Source: Pseudomonas putida (GTDB taxonomy: Bacteria > Pseudomonadota > Gammaproteobacteria > Pseudomonadales > Pseudomonadaceae). From it: a stretch of 64,000 bases of DNA. Within the stretch, counting starts at the first letter, position 1; each line of letters begins with the position of its first letter. The translations under genes and the position numbers were made by a program. The notes under the pieces were generated by a model. It searched no databases and was not told where the DNA came from. It was given only the letters and a program-made list of their open reading frames with translations. Positions 37,576 through 47,922 of the stretch are shown here, piece by piece. The DNA lies in the NCBI RefSeq assembly GCF_025905425.1, contig NZ_CP109603.1, forward strand, positions 4,170,501-4,234,500, given 5' to 3'.

Positions 37576-38697
37576 ATGTCCGAAACACTGCTCAAGACCC
37601 CGCTGCACGCCCTGCACCTCGAGCTGGGTGCGCGCATGGTGCCATTCGCCGGCTATGACATGCCGGTGCAGTACCCGTTGGGCGTGCTCAAGGAGCACCT
37701 GCACACCCGCGAACAGGCTGGCCTGTTCGACGTCTCGCACATGGGCCAGATCATCCTGCGAGGCAGCGACGCTGCCCAGGCGCTGGAAAGCCTGGTGCCG
37801 GTGGACATCATCGACTTGCCAGTGGGCATGCAGCGCTATGCCATGTTCACCAACGAGCAGGGCGGCATCCTCGACGACCTGATGGTCGCCAACCTCGGCG
37901 ATGACGTGCTGTTCCTGGTGGTCAACGCCGCCTGCAAAGACCAGGACCTGGCTCACCTGCAAAAGCACATTGGCAGCCGCTGCGAGATTCAGCCACTGTT
38001 CGAAGCCCGCGCCCTGCTGGCCCTGCAAGGCCCGGCGGCGGTCAAGGTGCTGGAACGCCTGGCCCCGGAAGTGGCCGGCATGACCTTCATGCAGTTGCGC
38101 CCGGTGACCCTGCTCGGTGAAGAGTGCTACGTCAGCCGTTCGGGTTACACCGGTGAAGACGGCTATGAAATTTCCGTGCCGGCCAACGCTGCCGACACCC
38201 TGGCCCGCCGCCTGCTGGCAGAGCCCGAAGTGCAACCGATCGGCCTGGGTGCCCGCGACTCGCTGCGCCTGGAAGCCGGCTTGTGCCTGTATGGCCACGA
38301 CATGGACACCGAGACCACGCCGATCCAGGCCAGCCTGCTCTGGGCCATCTCCAAAGTGCGCCGCGCCGACGGTGAACGCGCTGGCGGCTTCCCAGGTGCT
38401 GACATCATCTTTGGCCAGCAACAGCAAGGTGTTAAACGCAAGCGCGTCGGCTTGCTGCCACAAGAGCGCACACCTGTACGAGAAGGCGCAGAGATTGTCG
38501 ATGCATCCGATAACCCTGTGGGCAAAGTCTGCAGTGGTGGCTTTGGCCCAACACTTGGCGCACCGGTTGCAATGGGTTATGTCGATATCGAACATGGCGC
38601 GCTAGACACACCACTGTTTGCATTGGTGCGCGGCAAGAAGGTTGCCTTGAAAGTCAGCAAAATGCCTTTCGTGGCACAGCGTTACTATCGCGGCTGA
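37576..38697 (+). CDS. gcvT: glycine cleavage system aminomethyltransferase (T protein)
   Basis: Transfers the methylene group from GcvH to tetrahydrofolate and releases ammonia. The 373-residue protein has the folate-binding domain with GARMVPFAGYDMPVQYPLGV and HTREQAGLFDVSHMGQI, and later SRSGYTGEDGYEISVP and LGARDSLRLEAGLCLYGHD. It is the last gene of the operon, 27 bp after sdaA. No glyA lies in the cluster. The last third has rather more A/T than the first. Confidence 0.96.
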   Translation: MSETLLKTPLHALHLELGARMVPFAGYDMPVQYPLGVLKEHLHTREQAGLFDVSHMGQIILRGSDAAQALESLVPVDIIDLPVGMQRYAMFTNEQGGILDDLMVANLGDDVLFLVVNAACKDQDLAHLQKHIGSRCEIQPLFEARALLALQGPAAVKVLERLAPEVAGMTFMQLRPVTLLGEECYVSRSGYTGEDGYEISVPANAADTLARRLLAEPEVQPIGLGARDSLRLEAGLCLYGHDMDTETTPIQASLLWAISKVRRADGERAGGFPGADIIFGQQQQGVKRKRVGLLPQERTPVREGAEIVDASDNPVGKVCSGGFGPTLGAPVAMGYVDIEHGALDTPLFALVRGKKVALKVSKMPFVAQRYYRG

Positions 38698-38765
38698 ATG
38701 CATGACATGAAGTGTGCGAACAGCTTTGCCATATTCGATTTCGAACCTGTGTAATAACGAATGAA

Positions 38766-38789
38766 CATGGCGCCAGCCCAGGCGCCATG
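38766..38789 (+). terminator. gcvT: hairpin after gcvT
   Basis: CATGGCGCC-AGCCCA-GGCGCCATG is a perfect 9-bp stem 68 bp after the gcvT stop. It is followed by CCGTTT, a weak T-run. Confidence 0.6.
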
Positions 38790-38989
38790 CCGTTTAAGAC
38801 AAACCGTTCGGCTATCGGCGAAAGGCCTGTTTTCCATACGACCAAGGGCTTGTTTTTCGCGCTGGAGTTGGCGTAGAGTCACTGCACTGTGTTTGCATGG
38901 GTCGCAACAGTTCGTGACCTGGGCCAGTAGCCGCGATCTGCTACAACCCGTTCGACGTCTCTTACTTTCCAGCAACCCAGCCCAGTAAG

Positions 38990-39013
38990 CTTTCACCCAA
39001 TACAATGTGAAAG
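38990..39013 (+). promoter_or_regulatory. hairpin in the cold-shock gene leader
   Basis: CTTTCAC (38990-38996) and GTGAAAG (39007-39013) form a 7-bp stem around 10 nt, 40 nt before the ATG. Cold-shock mRNAs often carry structured leaders; a role here is only inferred. Confidence 0.4.
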
Positions 39014-39053
39014 TAACTGTTATCAAATTAATAGATTCATAGGAAATAAGAAA

Positions 39054-39266
39054 ATGGCACAGCGTCAGAACGGTACCGTCAAGTGGTTCAATGACGAAAA
39101 AGGTTACGGCTTCATCACCCCAGAGAGCGGTCCGGATCTGTTCGTACACTTCCGTGCCATTCAGGGCAACGGCTTCAAAAGCCTGAAAGAAGGCCAGAAG
39201 GTTACCTTCGTAGCCGTTCAAGGCCAAAAAGGCATGCAGGCTGACGAAGTACAGCCAGAAGCCTGA
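39054..39266 (+). CDS. CspA-family cold-shock protein
   Basis: A 70-residue single-stranded nucleic-acid-binding protein. RNP1 is KGYGFITP and RNP2 is LFVHFRAI, with Phe where many CspA have His, in an OB fold. It begins [30 protein letters not shown] lies before the ATG and a strong terminator follows. It acts as an RNA chaperone in the cytoplasm. It may or may not be cold-induced; several paralogues are usual in Pseudomonas. Confidence 0.95.
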   Translation: MAQRQNGTVKWFNDEKGYGFITPESGPDLFVHFRAIQGNGFKSLKEGQKVTFVAVQGQKGMQADEVQPEA

Positions 39267-39281
39267 TAATCCATAAAAAAG

Positions 39282-39314
39282 AGCCCCTGCGTTGACGCGC
39301 AGGGGCTTTTTTTT
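39282..39314 (+). terminator. terminator of the cold-shock gene
   Basis: AGCCCCTGCG-TTGACG-CGCAGGGGCT is a perfect 10-bp stem followed by eight T and preceded by AAAAAAG, a classic intrinsic terminator. Confidence 0.95.
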
Positions 39315-39362
39315 GCCTGCAGTTCCCTAAAATGAGCCTTTGCCATCTGGAGCTGCAGCGTA

Positions 39363-39851
39363 ATGTCCAAGCCCCCCCTCATGCCTCAGGGTAACTTCCC
39401 ACCTGCTGGACTAGGCCGCCGGCTGGCGGCGATGTTCTATGACTTCCTGCTGTGCACCGCGCTGCTGATCGTGACGGCCGGCGCTTACAAGATGATCCAG
39501 ATGGCGATCATCGGCGAGGCCCGCATGCGTACGCTGACCGATGCCGGGGCACTCGATGGCGACCCGTTGCTGTCGACGATCCTGCTGTTTGCGCTGTTCG
39601 GTTTTTTTGCCAAGTTCTGGACCCACGGCGGGCAGACCCTGGGCATGCAGGTGTGGGGCCTGCGGGTGCAGAACGCCGATGGCAGTGCCATCAGCCTGTG
39701 GCAGGCGCTGTTGCGCTTCGTGGTCTCGATCGCTTCGTGGCTATGCCTGGGGCTGGGGTTTTTCTGGGCGTTGATCGACAAGCGCAAACGCGGCTGGCAT
39801 GACATCTATTCCGAGACACAGCTGGTGCGGGTGCCGAAGCAGAAGAAATAA
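39363..39851 (+). CDS. RDD-family membrane protein
   Basis: A 162-residue inner-membrane protein with about three membrane segments (FLLCTALLIVTAGAYKMI, LLSTILLFALFGFFAKFW, FVVSIASWLCLGLGFFWAL). RDD signs are the Arg in GLGRRLAAMFYDFLL, the THGGQTLGMQVWGLRVQ segment and late DKRKRGWHDIYSETQLV. Function unknown. It has its own terminator and converges on lptG. Confidence 0.9.
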   Translation: MSKPPLMPQGNFPPAGLGRRLAAMFYDFLLCTALLIVTAGAYKMIQMAIIGEARMRTLTDAGALDGDPLLSTILLFALFGFFAKFWTHGGQTLGMQVWGLRVQNADGSAISLWQALLRFVVSIASWLCLGLGFFWALIDKRKRGWHDIYSETQLVRVPKQKK

Positions 39852-39877
39852 AAAAGCCGACCCTGGGGTCGGCTTTT
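39852..39877. terminator. bidirectional terminator between the RDD gene and lptG
   Basis: AAAAGCCGACC-CTGG-GGTCGGCTTTT is a perfect 11-bp stem with A and T tracts built into the arms, so it can serve both converging genes. Confidence 0.93.
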
Positions 39878-39894
39878 GTACATCGCTCAGGCCA

Positions 39895-40956
39895 TCAACC
39901 TGCCCGGCGCAATAACCACAACCCTGCCAACGCACATATCGCAGCCGGTATCACCACGGCCAGCAGCGGCGGGAAGCCGAACACCTGGCTCGAAGGGCCA
40001 AGCAAGTCCTGGGCGATGCGGAACACGAAGCCCACCAGCACACCGGTGAATACCCGCTGGCCCAGGGTCACCGAGCGCAACGGGCCGAAGATGAAGGAAA
40101 TCGCCATCAACACCAGCGCCGCGGTCACCGCAGGCTGCAGCACCTTGGTCCAGAACGCCAGCCAGTAGCGGGCATTGTTCAAGCCCTGGTCGGACAAGTA
40201 GTGGATGTAATCCCACAGCCCGGTGATGGACAGCGATTCCGGCGCCAGGATTACCGTGTTGAGCAGTTGCGGGGTGACCGAAACGTCCCAACGTTCTTCT
40301 GGTGTTTTCACCACTTCGGTGTGGTCGCCACGGAAATACGTGGTGCGCACATCGCTGAGCATCCAATGGTCGTCATTGTACTGCGCCCGGCGGGCGAAGC
40401 TGGAGGTGACGATCTTGCGTTCGCTGTCGAAGCGATAGCGGGTCACACCCAGCAACAGGCCATTAGGCTGCACGGCGTTGATGTGCACGAACTCTTCGCC
40501 CTGGCGGTGCCACATACCGCGTTTGGAGCTCTGCGCCTCACCACCACCCTGGGCCAGGGAACGGTCCGCCTGGGCTTTGTTTTCGGTGACCGGGGCCACG
40601 TACTCGCCAATCAGCACACCCACCAGCATCAGCACCAGCATCGGTTTCATGACCGCCCAGACGATGCGCCCGATGGAAACCCCCGCCGCACGCATGATGG
40701 TCAGTTCACTGCTGCTGGCCAGGCTGCCAAGGCCGATCAGGCAGCCAATCAGTGCCGCCATTGGCAACATGTCGTACAGACGGCGCGGCGCGGTGAGCAG
40801 CGTGAACCAGCCAGCGTCCATTACCGTGTAGGTGTCGCTCAGGTCGCTCATCTCATCGATGAAGGCGAACAACGAAGCCAGACCGAGGATGATCCCCAGC
40901 ACGGCCAGAATGGCCATCAGCACACTCATGCCGATGTAACGATCCAGCTTAACCAT
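39895..40956 (-). CDS. lptG: LPS export ABC transporter permease LptG
   Basis: Inner-membrane partner of LptF in the LptB2FG complex, which extracts LPS toward the outer membrane. The 353-residue protein has membrane segments at the N-terminus (VLMAILAVLGIILGLASLFAF) and three near the C-terminus around a periplasmic beta-jellyroll domain. The ATG at 40956 (MVKLDRYIGMSVL) overlaps the lptF end by 8 bp, so the two are translated together. A longer in-frame reading to 40983 is inside lptF and rejected. Confidence 0.96.
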   Translation of the reverse strand: MVKLDRYIGMSVLMAILAVLGIILGLASLFAFIDEMSDLSDTYTVMDAGWFTLLTAPRRLYDMLPMAALIGCLIGLGSLASSSELTIMRAAGVSIGRIVWAVMKPMLVLMLVGVLIGEYVAPVTENKAQADRSLAQGGGEAQSSKRGMWHRQGEEFVHINAVQPNGLLLGVTRYRFDSERKIVTSSFARRAQYNDDHWMLSDVRTTYFRGDHTEVVKTPEERWDVSVTPQLLNTVILAPESLSITGLWDYIHYLSDQGLNNARYWLAFWTKVLQPAVTAALVLMAISFIFGPLRSVTLGQRVFTGVLVGFVFRIAQDLLGPSSQVFGFPPLLAVVIPAAICALAGLWLLRRAG

Positions 40957-42064
40957 GGGCCACCTCCGCACGACGTGCGGCACGCTTGAGGCGCATCGGC
41001 TCCCAATACATCAGCCCAAGGCCGATCAGCAGGAACAGGCCATGTACCCACCACATGCCCAGGGCGATCGGCAATTTGCCCTTCTCGAGGGCGCCGCGTA
41101 CGGAAATCAGCATTGTCAGGTAGGCCATGTACAGAAGAATCGCCGGCAGCAATTTGAGGAAGCGGCCCTGGCGTGGGTTGACCCGGGACAGCGGCACCGC
41201 CAGCAGGGTCACGACGAAGACCAGAATCGGCAACGACAAGCGCCATTGCAGCTCGGCACGTTCACGCAAGCCCTTCTTGCCGATCAGTTGCGAGGTGGGG
41301 ATGGCTTCGCGATCGGTCACTTCCTCGCTGACTTCAGGCTTGGGCAGCAGTACACCGTAGGTGTCGTACTTGATCGCGCGGTAATCGGCCTGGCCTGGGT
41401 TGCCGTCGTAGCGGTAGCCGTTTTCGAGAATCAGGTAGCGGTTGCCGTCGGCCTGGATTTCCTGGTGGCCCTTTTCGGCGACCAGCACGGAGGGTGCCCG
41501 GTCCTTGGTCTTGTCTTGGTTGAAGCGTTTTTCGGAGATGAACACCCCGCCCAGGTTGATGCGATCGTCCGACAGCTCTTCGGTGTAGGTCACCCGCGAG
41601 CCATCACGCAGGGTCTGGAAGCGCCCTGGCACCAGGGTATCGAACTCGGTCAGGGCATCCTGCTGGCTGATGATCTGCTGCACCTGAGCCACGCCCAGGG
41701 GCGCCAGGCTCAGGCTCAGCCAAGCCACCAGCAAGGCCACCAGGGCAGCCGGCGCCATGGTCATGCCAAGCAGGCGCTGCTGGCTCATGCCCGTGGCCGA
41801 AAGCACGGTCATCTCGCTTTCAAGGTACAAACGGCCATACGCCAGGAGAATGCCGAGAAACAGCCCCAACGGCAGGATCAGTTGCAGAAAGCCTGGCAGG
41901 CGAAAGCCCATGATCAGGAACAGCACGCTCGGGTCGAGCACGCCCTGGGCGGCCTGGGCCAGGTACTTGATGAAGCGCCCGCTCATGATGATCACCAGCA
42001 GCACTGCGCTGACGGCGCTCAAGGTCACCAGGACCTCGCGGGAGAGATAACGAAAGACGATCAA
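40949..42064 (-). CDS. lptF: LPS export ABC transporter permease LptF
   Basis: First gene of the lptFG pair, 371 residues, six membrane segments with a periplasmic domain between the third and fourth. The start is TTG at 42064, giving MIVFRYLSREVLVTLSAVSA. AGGAG sits 7 nt upstream, and IVFRYLSREV is the conserved N-terminus. An in-frame GTG at 42073 directly abuts the AGGAG and so lacks room. A good -35/-10 pair lies about 120 bp upstream, and a perfect hairpin is in the leader. Confidence 0.93.
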   Translation of the reverse strand: MIVFRYLSREVLVTLSAVSAVLLVIIMSGRFIKYLAQAAQGVLDPSVLFLIMGFRLPGFLQLILPLGLFLGILLAYGRLYLESEMTVLSATGMSQQRLLGMTMAPAALVALLVAWLSLSLAPLGVAQVQQIISQQDALTEFDTLVPGRFQTLRDGSRVTYTEELSDDRINLGGVFISEKRFNQDKTKDRAPSVLVAEKGHQEIQADGNRYLILENGYRYDGNPGQADYRAIKYDTYGVLLPKPEVSEEVTDREAIPTSQLIGKKGLRERAELQWRLSLPILVFVVTLLAVPLSRVNPRQGRFLKLLPAILLYMAYLTMLISVRGALEKGKLPIALGMWWVHGLFLLIGLGLMYWEPMRLKRAARRAEVAHG

Positions 42065-42144
42065 ACCAGACACTCCTGGGTTGTCAGGGCGGACTGCCAA
42101 ACATTGGCGCCAAACAATGACTTAGTACAGCCAAGACCAATGTC

Positions 42145-42163
42145 GGTTCGCCATAGGCGAACC
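42145..42163 (-). promoter_or_regulatory. lptF: hairpin in the lptFG leader
   Basis: GGTTCGCC-ATA-GGCGAACC is a perfect 8-bp stem with a three-base loop, placed about 80 bp upstream of lptF and downstream of the predicted start. No T-run follows on the minus strand, so it is not a simple terminator. Confidence 0.6.
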
Positions 42164-42181
42164 TCCATGTAAAGTGCGCGC

Positions 42182-42210
42182 ATTATCCTGTGATTGACCG
42201 CCCCTGTCAC
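42182..42210 (-). promoter_or_regulatory. lptF: sigma-70 promoter of lptFG
   Basis: On the minus strand GTGACA (42210-42205), 17 bp, GATAAT (42187-42182) are close to the -35 and -10 consensus with ideal spacing. Transcription would start near 42175. Confidence 0.65.
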
Positions 42211-42347
42211 TTGGCCGCGCATGAAGCCGCAAAACAGGGTTGTCAGCAGGCTTGACGCAGGCTCAAACTGGCAGCTTTTCCACGGGTACGCGACCACGCG
42301 GCCTGGCCCGCCCAGAGCGCTGGAACACAAAGCGCCAACTGTATTGA

Positions 42348-43859
<1,512 letters not shown>

Positions 43860-43869
43860 TGCCGTGAGA

Positions 43870-43894
43870 CCGGTGGCGCCTTGTGCGCCACCGG
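43870..43894 (+). terminator. hairpin between pepA and holC
   Basis: CCGGTGGCGC-CTTGT-GCGCCACCGG is a perfect 10-bp stem right after the pepA stop. No T-run follows; partial read-through to holC is likely. Confidence 0.6.
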
Positions 43895-43909
43895 CCGGCA
43901 GACACCACC

Positions 43910-44338
43910 ATGAGCAAAGTCGATTTCTACATCCTGCCCACCGATTCCTTGTCGGCGCGGCTCGATTTCGCCTGCAAGCTGTGCGACAAAGCCTGGCGCC
44001 TTGGCCACCGGGTCTACCTGCACTGCCAGGACGCCGAGCAACGCAGCGAACTGGACCAACGTCTATGGCGCTTCAAGGGCGAGGCGTTCGTGCCCCATGA
44101 CCTCGCGGAGTTGCACGCTGATGCCACCGTGGCACTGGGCATCGCCGAGGATGCCGGCCTTCACCGCGACCTGCTGATCAACCTGGGCGCTGGCGTACCC
44201 GCGTTCGTCGGCCAGTTCGAACGGGTTGCCGAAATCGTCGTCGAGGAACCGAGCATCCGCCAATCGGCCCGTGAGCGGTTCCGTTTCTACCGCGAACAGG
44301 GCTATGCTCTGCAAGACCACCGCTTACAGCGACTTTGA
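43910..44338 (+). CDS. holC: DNA polymerase III chi subunit
   Basis: Clamp-loader accessory subunit that links the replisome to SSB. The 142-residue protein begins MSKVDFYILPTDSLSARL and has ARLDFACKLCDKAWRLGHRVYLHC and the late FRFYREQGYALQDHRLQRL typical of chi. The ATG at 43910 matches the usual N-terminus. It is followed without a gap by a small gene, then valS, an order common to pseudomonads. Confidence 0.94.
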   Translation: MSKVDFYILPTDSLSARLDFACKLCDKAWRLGHRVYLHCQDAEQRSELDQRLWRFKGEAFVPHDLAELHADATVALGIAEDAGLHRDLLINLGAGVPAFVGQFERVAEIVVEEPSIRQSARERFRFYREQGYALQDHRLQRL

Positions 44339-44343
44339 CGACG

Positions 44344-44709
44344 ATGGACAAGCCCTCCCCTTTGCCCGACTCCGCCCACCTGCTCGATGACCTCGAGTCG
44401 ATCCGCCAACTGCTGGGCGATGCCGACCTGCAACCGCCGCTGCTGACCGAGACCGTCGAGCAGATCCCGTTATTGCTGGATGAGCCAGGTGGTAACGCCG
44501 CGCCTGCCGTCGAGCCAGCAGCCAGCGAACCCGAGGAAGATTCGCAAACCCGCCGCCAGGACACCCTGCTGCACCTGGAAAGCGAGCTGCGCGCAGCGGC
44601 GCAGGCGATCATGCAAGACGTGATCAATGACTTCACGCCGCACATCGAGAACGAAATCAAGCGTCGGCTGGATGCGCGTATCGAGCGGCTGATCAAGCGC
44701 GCCGAGTAG
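44344..44709 (+). CDS. conserved hypothetical protein between holC and valS
   Basis: A 121-residue acidic protein, MDKPSPLPDSAHLLDDLESI, with a Pro/Glu-rich middle (about 48-62) and a helical C-terminus rich in Arg and Glu (HLESELRAAAQAIMQDVI, RRLDARIERLIKRAE). No known catalytic motif. It begins 5 bp after the holC stop at ATG 44344; an upstream TTG overlapping holC is less likely. The same small gene recurs at this place in Pseudomonas genomes, as I recall. A role with HolC or ValS is not shown. Confidence 0.75.
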   Translation: MDKPSPLPDSAHLLDDLESIRQLLGDADLQPPLLTETVEQIPLLLDEPGGNAAPAVEPAASEPEEDSQTRRQDTLLHLESELRAAAQAIMQDVINDFTPHIENEIKRRLDARIERLIKRAE

Positions 44710-44723
44710 AAGCCTACCTCCAA

Positions 44724-44805
44724 GTCGCCTGCTTCGCGGGCAAGCCCGCTCCCACAGGTACTGTGCTTACCCTGTGGGAGCGGGCTTGCCCGCGAAGCAG
44801 GCGAC
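44724..44805. repeat. REP pair, perfect 35-bp inverted repeat
   Basis: Arms 44724-44758 and 44771-44805 are perfect inverse complements over 35 bp around a 12-bp loop. They contain the core TTCGCGGGCAAGCCCGCTCC. It ends 96 bp before valS. Confidence 0.95.
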
Positions 44806-44901
44806 ACTGTTCCGACAGTTGTCAGCAGCTTGTCGCCTGCGGCCCCCACCTTGGTTATACTGCCCGGCTTTCCCGAATAAATGCACAGGGTCCCGCCGCG
44901 C

Positions 44902-47748
44902 ATGGATAAGACCTACCAGCCGCACGCCATCGAAACCTCCTGGTACAACACCTGGGAGTCCGAGAACTATTTCGCCCCACAAGGTGCAGGCGAGTCCTAC
45001 ACCATCATGATCCCGCCGCCGAACGTGACCGGCAGCCTGCACATGGGCCACGGGTTCAACAACGCGATCATGGACGCCCTGATCCGCTTCCGCCGCATGC
45101 AGGGTCGCGACACCCTGTGGCAACCGGGCACCGACCACGCGGGCATCGCCACGCAAATGCTGGTCGAGCGTCAGCTCGAAGCCAAAGGCCAGAACCGCCA
45201 TGACCTGGGTCGCGAACAGTTCCTGGAAAAAGTCTGGGAGTGGAAGGACCAGTCCGGTGGCAACATCAGCCGTCAGATCCGCCGCCTCGGCTCGTCGGTC
45301 GACTGGAGCCGCGAACGCTTCACCATGGACGACGGCCTGTCCGAGGCGGTCAAGGAAGCCTTCGTGCGCCTGCACGAGGATGGCCTGATCTACCGTGGCA
45401 AGCGCCTGGTCAACTGGGACACCAAGCTGCACACGGCCATCTCTGACCTCGAAGTGGAAAACCACGACGAGAAGGGCCACCTGTGGAACCTGCGTTATCC
45501 GCTGGCCGACGGCGCCAAGACCGCCGAAGGCAAGGACTACCTGGTGGTTGCCACCACGCGTCCGGAAACCCTGCTGGGTGACGCTGCCGTCGCGGTCAAC
45601 CCAACCGACGAACGCTACCAGGCCCTGATCGGCAAGTTCGTCGAGCTGCCGCTGGTCGGCCGCCGTATCCCGATCATCGCCGACGACTATTGCGACCCGG
45701 AATTCGGCACCGGCTGCGTGAAGATCACCCCAGCTCACGACTTCAACGACTACGAAGTCGGCAAGCGCCACAACCTGCCGCTGCTGAACATCTTCGACAA
45801 GAACGCGATGGTGCTGGCCAATGCCCAGGCCTTCAACCTCGACGGCAGCGTCAACGAGCAGGTCGATACCACCCTGCCCGCCCAGTACGCCACCCTCGAC
45901 CGTTTTGTCGCGCGCAAGCAGATCGTCGCCGACCTGGACGCCCAAGGCCTGCTGGTCAGCATCGACGACCACGCCCTGAAAGTGCCGAAGGGCGACCGTT
46001 CGGGCACCGTCATCGAGCCGTGGCTGACCGACCAGTGGTACGTTTCCACCAAGCCGCTGGCAGAGCCTGCCATCGCCGCCGTGGAAGATGGCCGTATCCA
46101 GTTCGTGCCCAAGCAGTACGAGAACATGTATTTCTCCTGGATGCGCGACATCCAGGACTGGTGCATCAGCCGCCAGCTGTGGTGGGGCCACCGTATTCCG
46201 GCATGGTACGACGAGGCCGGCCAGGTCTATGTCGGCCGTGACGAGGCCGAAGTACGCACCAAGCACAACCTGGGTGCCGACGTCACTCTGCGCCAGGACG
46301 ACGACGTACTCGACACCTGGTTCAGCTCGGGCCTGTGGACCTTCTCCACGCTGGGCTGGCCGGAACAGACCGAGTTCCTCAAGAAGTTCCACTCCACCGA
46401 TGTGCTGGTCACCGGCTTTGACATCATCTTCTTCTGGGTTGCGCGCATGATCATGCTGACCATGCACCTGATCAAGAACGAGGACGGCACGCCGCAGGTT
46501 CCGTTCAAGACCGTGTACGTGCACGGCTTGGTGCGCGATGGCCAGGGCCAGAAAATGTCCAAGTCCAAGGGCAACGTCCTGGACCCGCTGGACATCGTCG
46601 ACGGCATCACCCTCGACGCCCTGCTGGAAAAACGCACCAGCGGCATGATGCAGCCAAAGCTTGCCGAGAAGATCGCCAAGCAGACCAAGGCCGAGTTCCC
46701 GGACGGCATCGCCAGCTACGGCACCGACGCCCTGCGCTTCACCTTCTGCTCGCTGGCCTCCACCGGCCGTGACATCAAGTTCGACATGGGCCGCGTCGAA
46801 GGCTACCGCAACTTCTGCAACAAGATCTGGAACGCCGCCCGCTACGTGCTGGACAAGGGCGAGGACTGCGGCCAGAACGGCGAGGCCTGCGAGCTTTCGC
46901 TGGCAGACCGCTGGATCATCTCGCAGCTGCAGCGTACCGAAGCCGAAGTGACCCGCCAGCTGGAGCAGTTCCGCTTCGACCTGGCCAGCCAGGCCCTGTA
47001 CGAGTTCATCTGGAACCAGTACTGCGACTGGTACCTGGAACTGTCCAAACCCGTACTGTGGGACGAGAACGCCCCGGTCGAGCGCGCCCGTGGCACCCGC
47101 CGCACCCTGGTGCGCGTGCTGGAAGTGGCCCTGCGCCTGGCGCATCCGTTCATGCCGTTCATCACTGAAGAAATCTGGCAGCGCATCGCGCCGCTGGCTG
47201 GCATTCAGGGCAAGACCATCATGCTGCAGCCGTGGCCGGTGGCCAATGAAAGCCGCATCGATGCTGCTGCCGAAGGCGACATCGAGTGGCTCAAGGAGCT
47301 GATGGTCGGCCTGCGCAACATCCGCGCCGAGATGAACATCGGCCCGGGCAAGCCGCTGCCATTGTTCCTGAAAAACGCCAATGCCGATGACCAGCGCCGC
47401 CTGCAGGAAAACGAAGCCCTGCTGAAGAAACTGGCCAAGGTCGAGTCGTTCACCGTGCTCGGCGATGCCGACGAAGCGCCGCTGTCGGCCACCGCACTGG
47501 TGGGCGATCTGCAGGTACTGGTGCCGATGGCAGGCCTGATCGACAAAGACGCCGAGCTGGCTCGCCTGAACAAGGAAATCCAGCGTCTGCAAGGTGAAGT
47601 CCAGCGCGTGGGCGGCAAGCTGTCCAACGCCGCCTTCGTCGACAAGGCACCGCCTGCGGTGATCGAGAAAGAACGCGCCAAGCTGGCCGAGTCCGAACAG
47701 GCCCTGGCCAACTTCACCGAGCAGCATGCGCGGATTGCAGCGCTGTAA
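44902..47748 (+). CDS. valS: valyl-tRNA synthetase
   Basis: Class I synthetase, 948 residues, charging tRNA-Val. The HIGH motif is in [17 protein letters not shown], the editing domain carries [10 protein letters not shown] and the KMSKS motif is [10 protein letters not shown]. The anticodon-binding region lies from about 690, and the C-terminal coiled coil runs from about 885 ([18 protein letters not shown]). The ATG at 44902 gives [11 protein letters not shown], the usual N-terminus; an in-frame ATG at 44881 adds seven residues and is less likely. Confidence 0.97.
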   Translation: MDKTYQPHAIETSWYNTWESENYFAPQGAGESYTIMIPPPNVTGSLHMGHGFNNAIMDALIRFRRMQGRDTLWQPGTDHAGIATQMLVERQLEAKGQNRHDLGREQFLEKVWEWKDQSGGNISRQIRRLGSSVDWSRERFTMDDGLSEAVKEAFVRLHEDGLIYRGKRLVNWDTKLHTAISDLEVENHDEKGHLWNLRYPLADGAKTAEGKDYLVVATTRPETLLGDAAVAVNPTDERYQALIGKFVELPLVGRRIPIIADDYCDPEFGTGCVKITPAHDFNDYEVGKRHNLPLLNIFDKNAMVLANAQAFNLDGSVNEQVDTTLPAQYATLDRFVARKQIVADLDAQGLLVSIDDHALKVPKGDRSGTVIEPWLTDQWYVSTKPLAEPAIAAVEDGRIQFVPKQYENMYFSWMRDIQDWCISRQLWWGHRIPAWYDEAGQVYVGRDEAEVRTKHNLGADVTLRQDDDVLDTWFSSGLWTFSTLGWPEQTEFLKKFHSTDVLVTGFDIIFFWVARMIMLTMHLIKNEDGTPQVPFKTVYVHGLVRDGQGQKMSKSKGNVLDPLDIVDGITLDALLEKRTSGMMQPKLAEKIAKQTKAEFPDGIASYGTDALRFTFCSLASTGRDIKFDMGRVEGYRNFCNKIWNAARYVLDKGEDCGQNGEACELSLADRWIISQLQRTEAEVTRQLEQFRFDLASQALYEFIWNQYCDWYLELSKPVLWDENAPVERARGTRRTLVRVLEVALRLAHPFMPFITEEIWQRIAPLAGIQGKTIMLQPWPVANESRIDAAAEGDIEWLKELMVGLRNIRAEMNIGPGKPLPLFLKNANADDQRRLQENEALLKKLAKVESFTVLGDADEAPLSATALVGDLQVLVPMAGLIDKDAELARLNKEIQRLQGEVQRVGGKLSNAAFVDKAPPAVIEKERAKLAESEQALANFTEQHARIAAL

Positions 47749-47772
47749 CCTGACAATGCTGACCTGACCAGC

Positions 47773-47891
47773 GAGGGCCTCGCCCTCGTTCGCGGCACAA
47801 GGCCGCTCCCACAGGAATTGGGCTGCCTTCAAGGAGCCCCACTATCCTGTGGGAGCGGCCTTGTGCCGCGAATGGGCCGCACAGCGGCCCC
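47773..47891. repeat. REP pair, GGCACAAGGCCGC subtype, between valS and rlmF
   Basis: Opposed cores TTCGCGGCACAAGGCCGCTC and GAGCGGCCTTGTGCCGCGAA with a spacer that repeats AGGA/TCCT. Outer hairpins GAGGGC/GCCCTC and GGGCCGC/GCGGCCC frame the pair. A third core type within this window. Confidence 0.87.
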
Positions 47892-47922
47892 CTGGCCAGC
47901 ACATGCAGCACCGGACCCGAGC

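Larger units (their letters stand above)
38698..39053. other. 356-bp gap between gcvT and the cold-shock gene
   Basis: Holds the gcvT terminator-like hairpin (38766-38789), a second hairpin close to the cold-shock gene (38990-39013), and an AT-rich leader. Open frames on the minus strand here include the antisense of the cold-shock gene and are not supported. No RNA gene was recognised. Confidence 0.6.

Noticed and set aside
38685..39227. A 180-codon minus-strand frame across the gap and cold-shock gene
   Set aside because: It runs antisense through the cold-shock gene and has no ribosome site or family resemblance.
44767..47832. A 1021-codon open frame on the minus strand opposite valS
   Set aside because: It is the antisense of a certain valS gene, has no ribosome site and no family motif, and its low-complexity Val/Gly/His-rich reading is typical of antisense GC-rich sequence.
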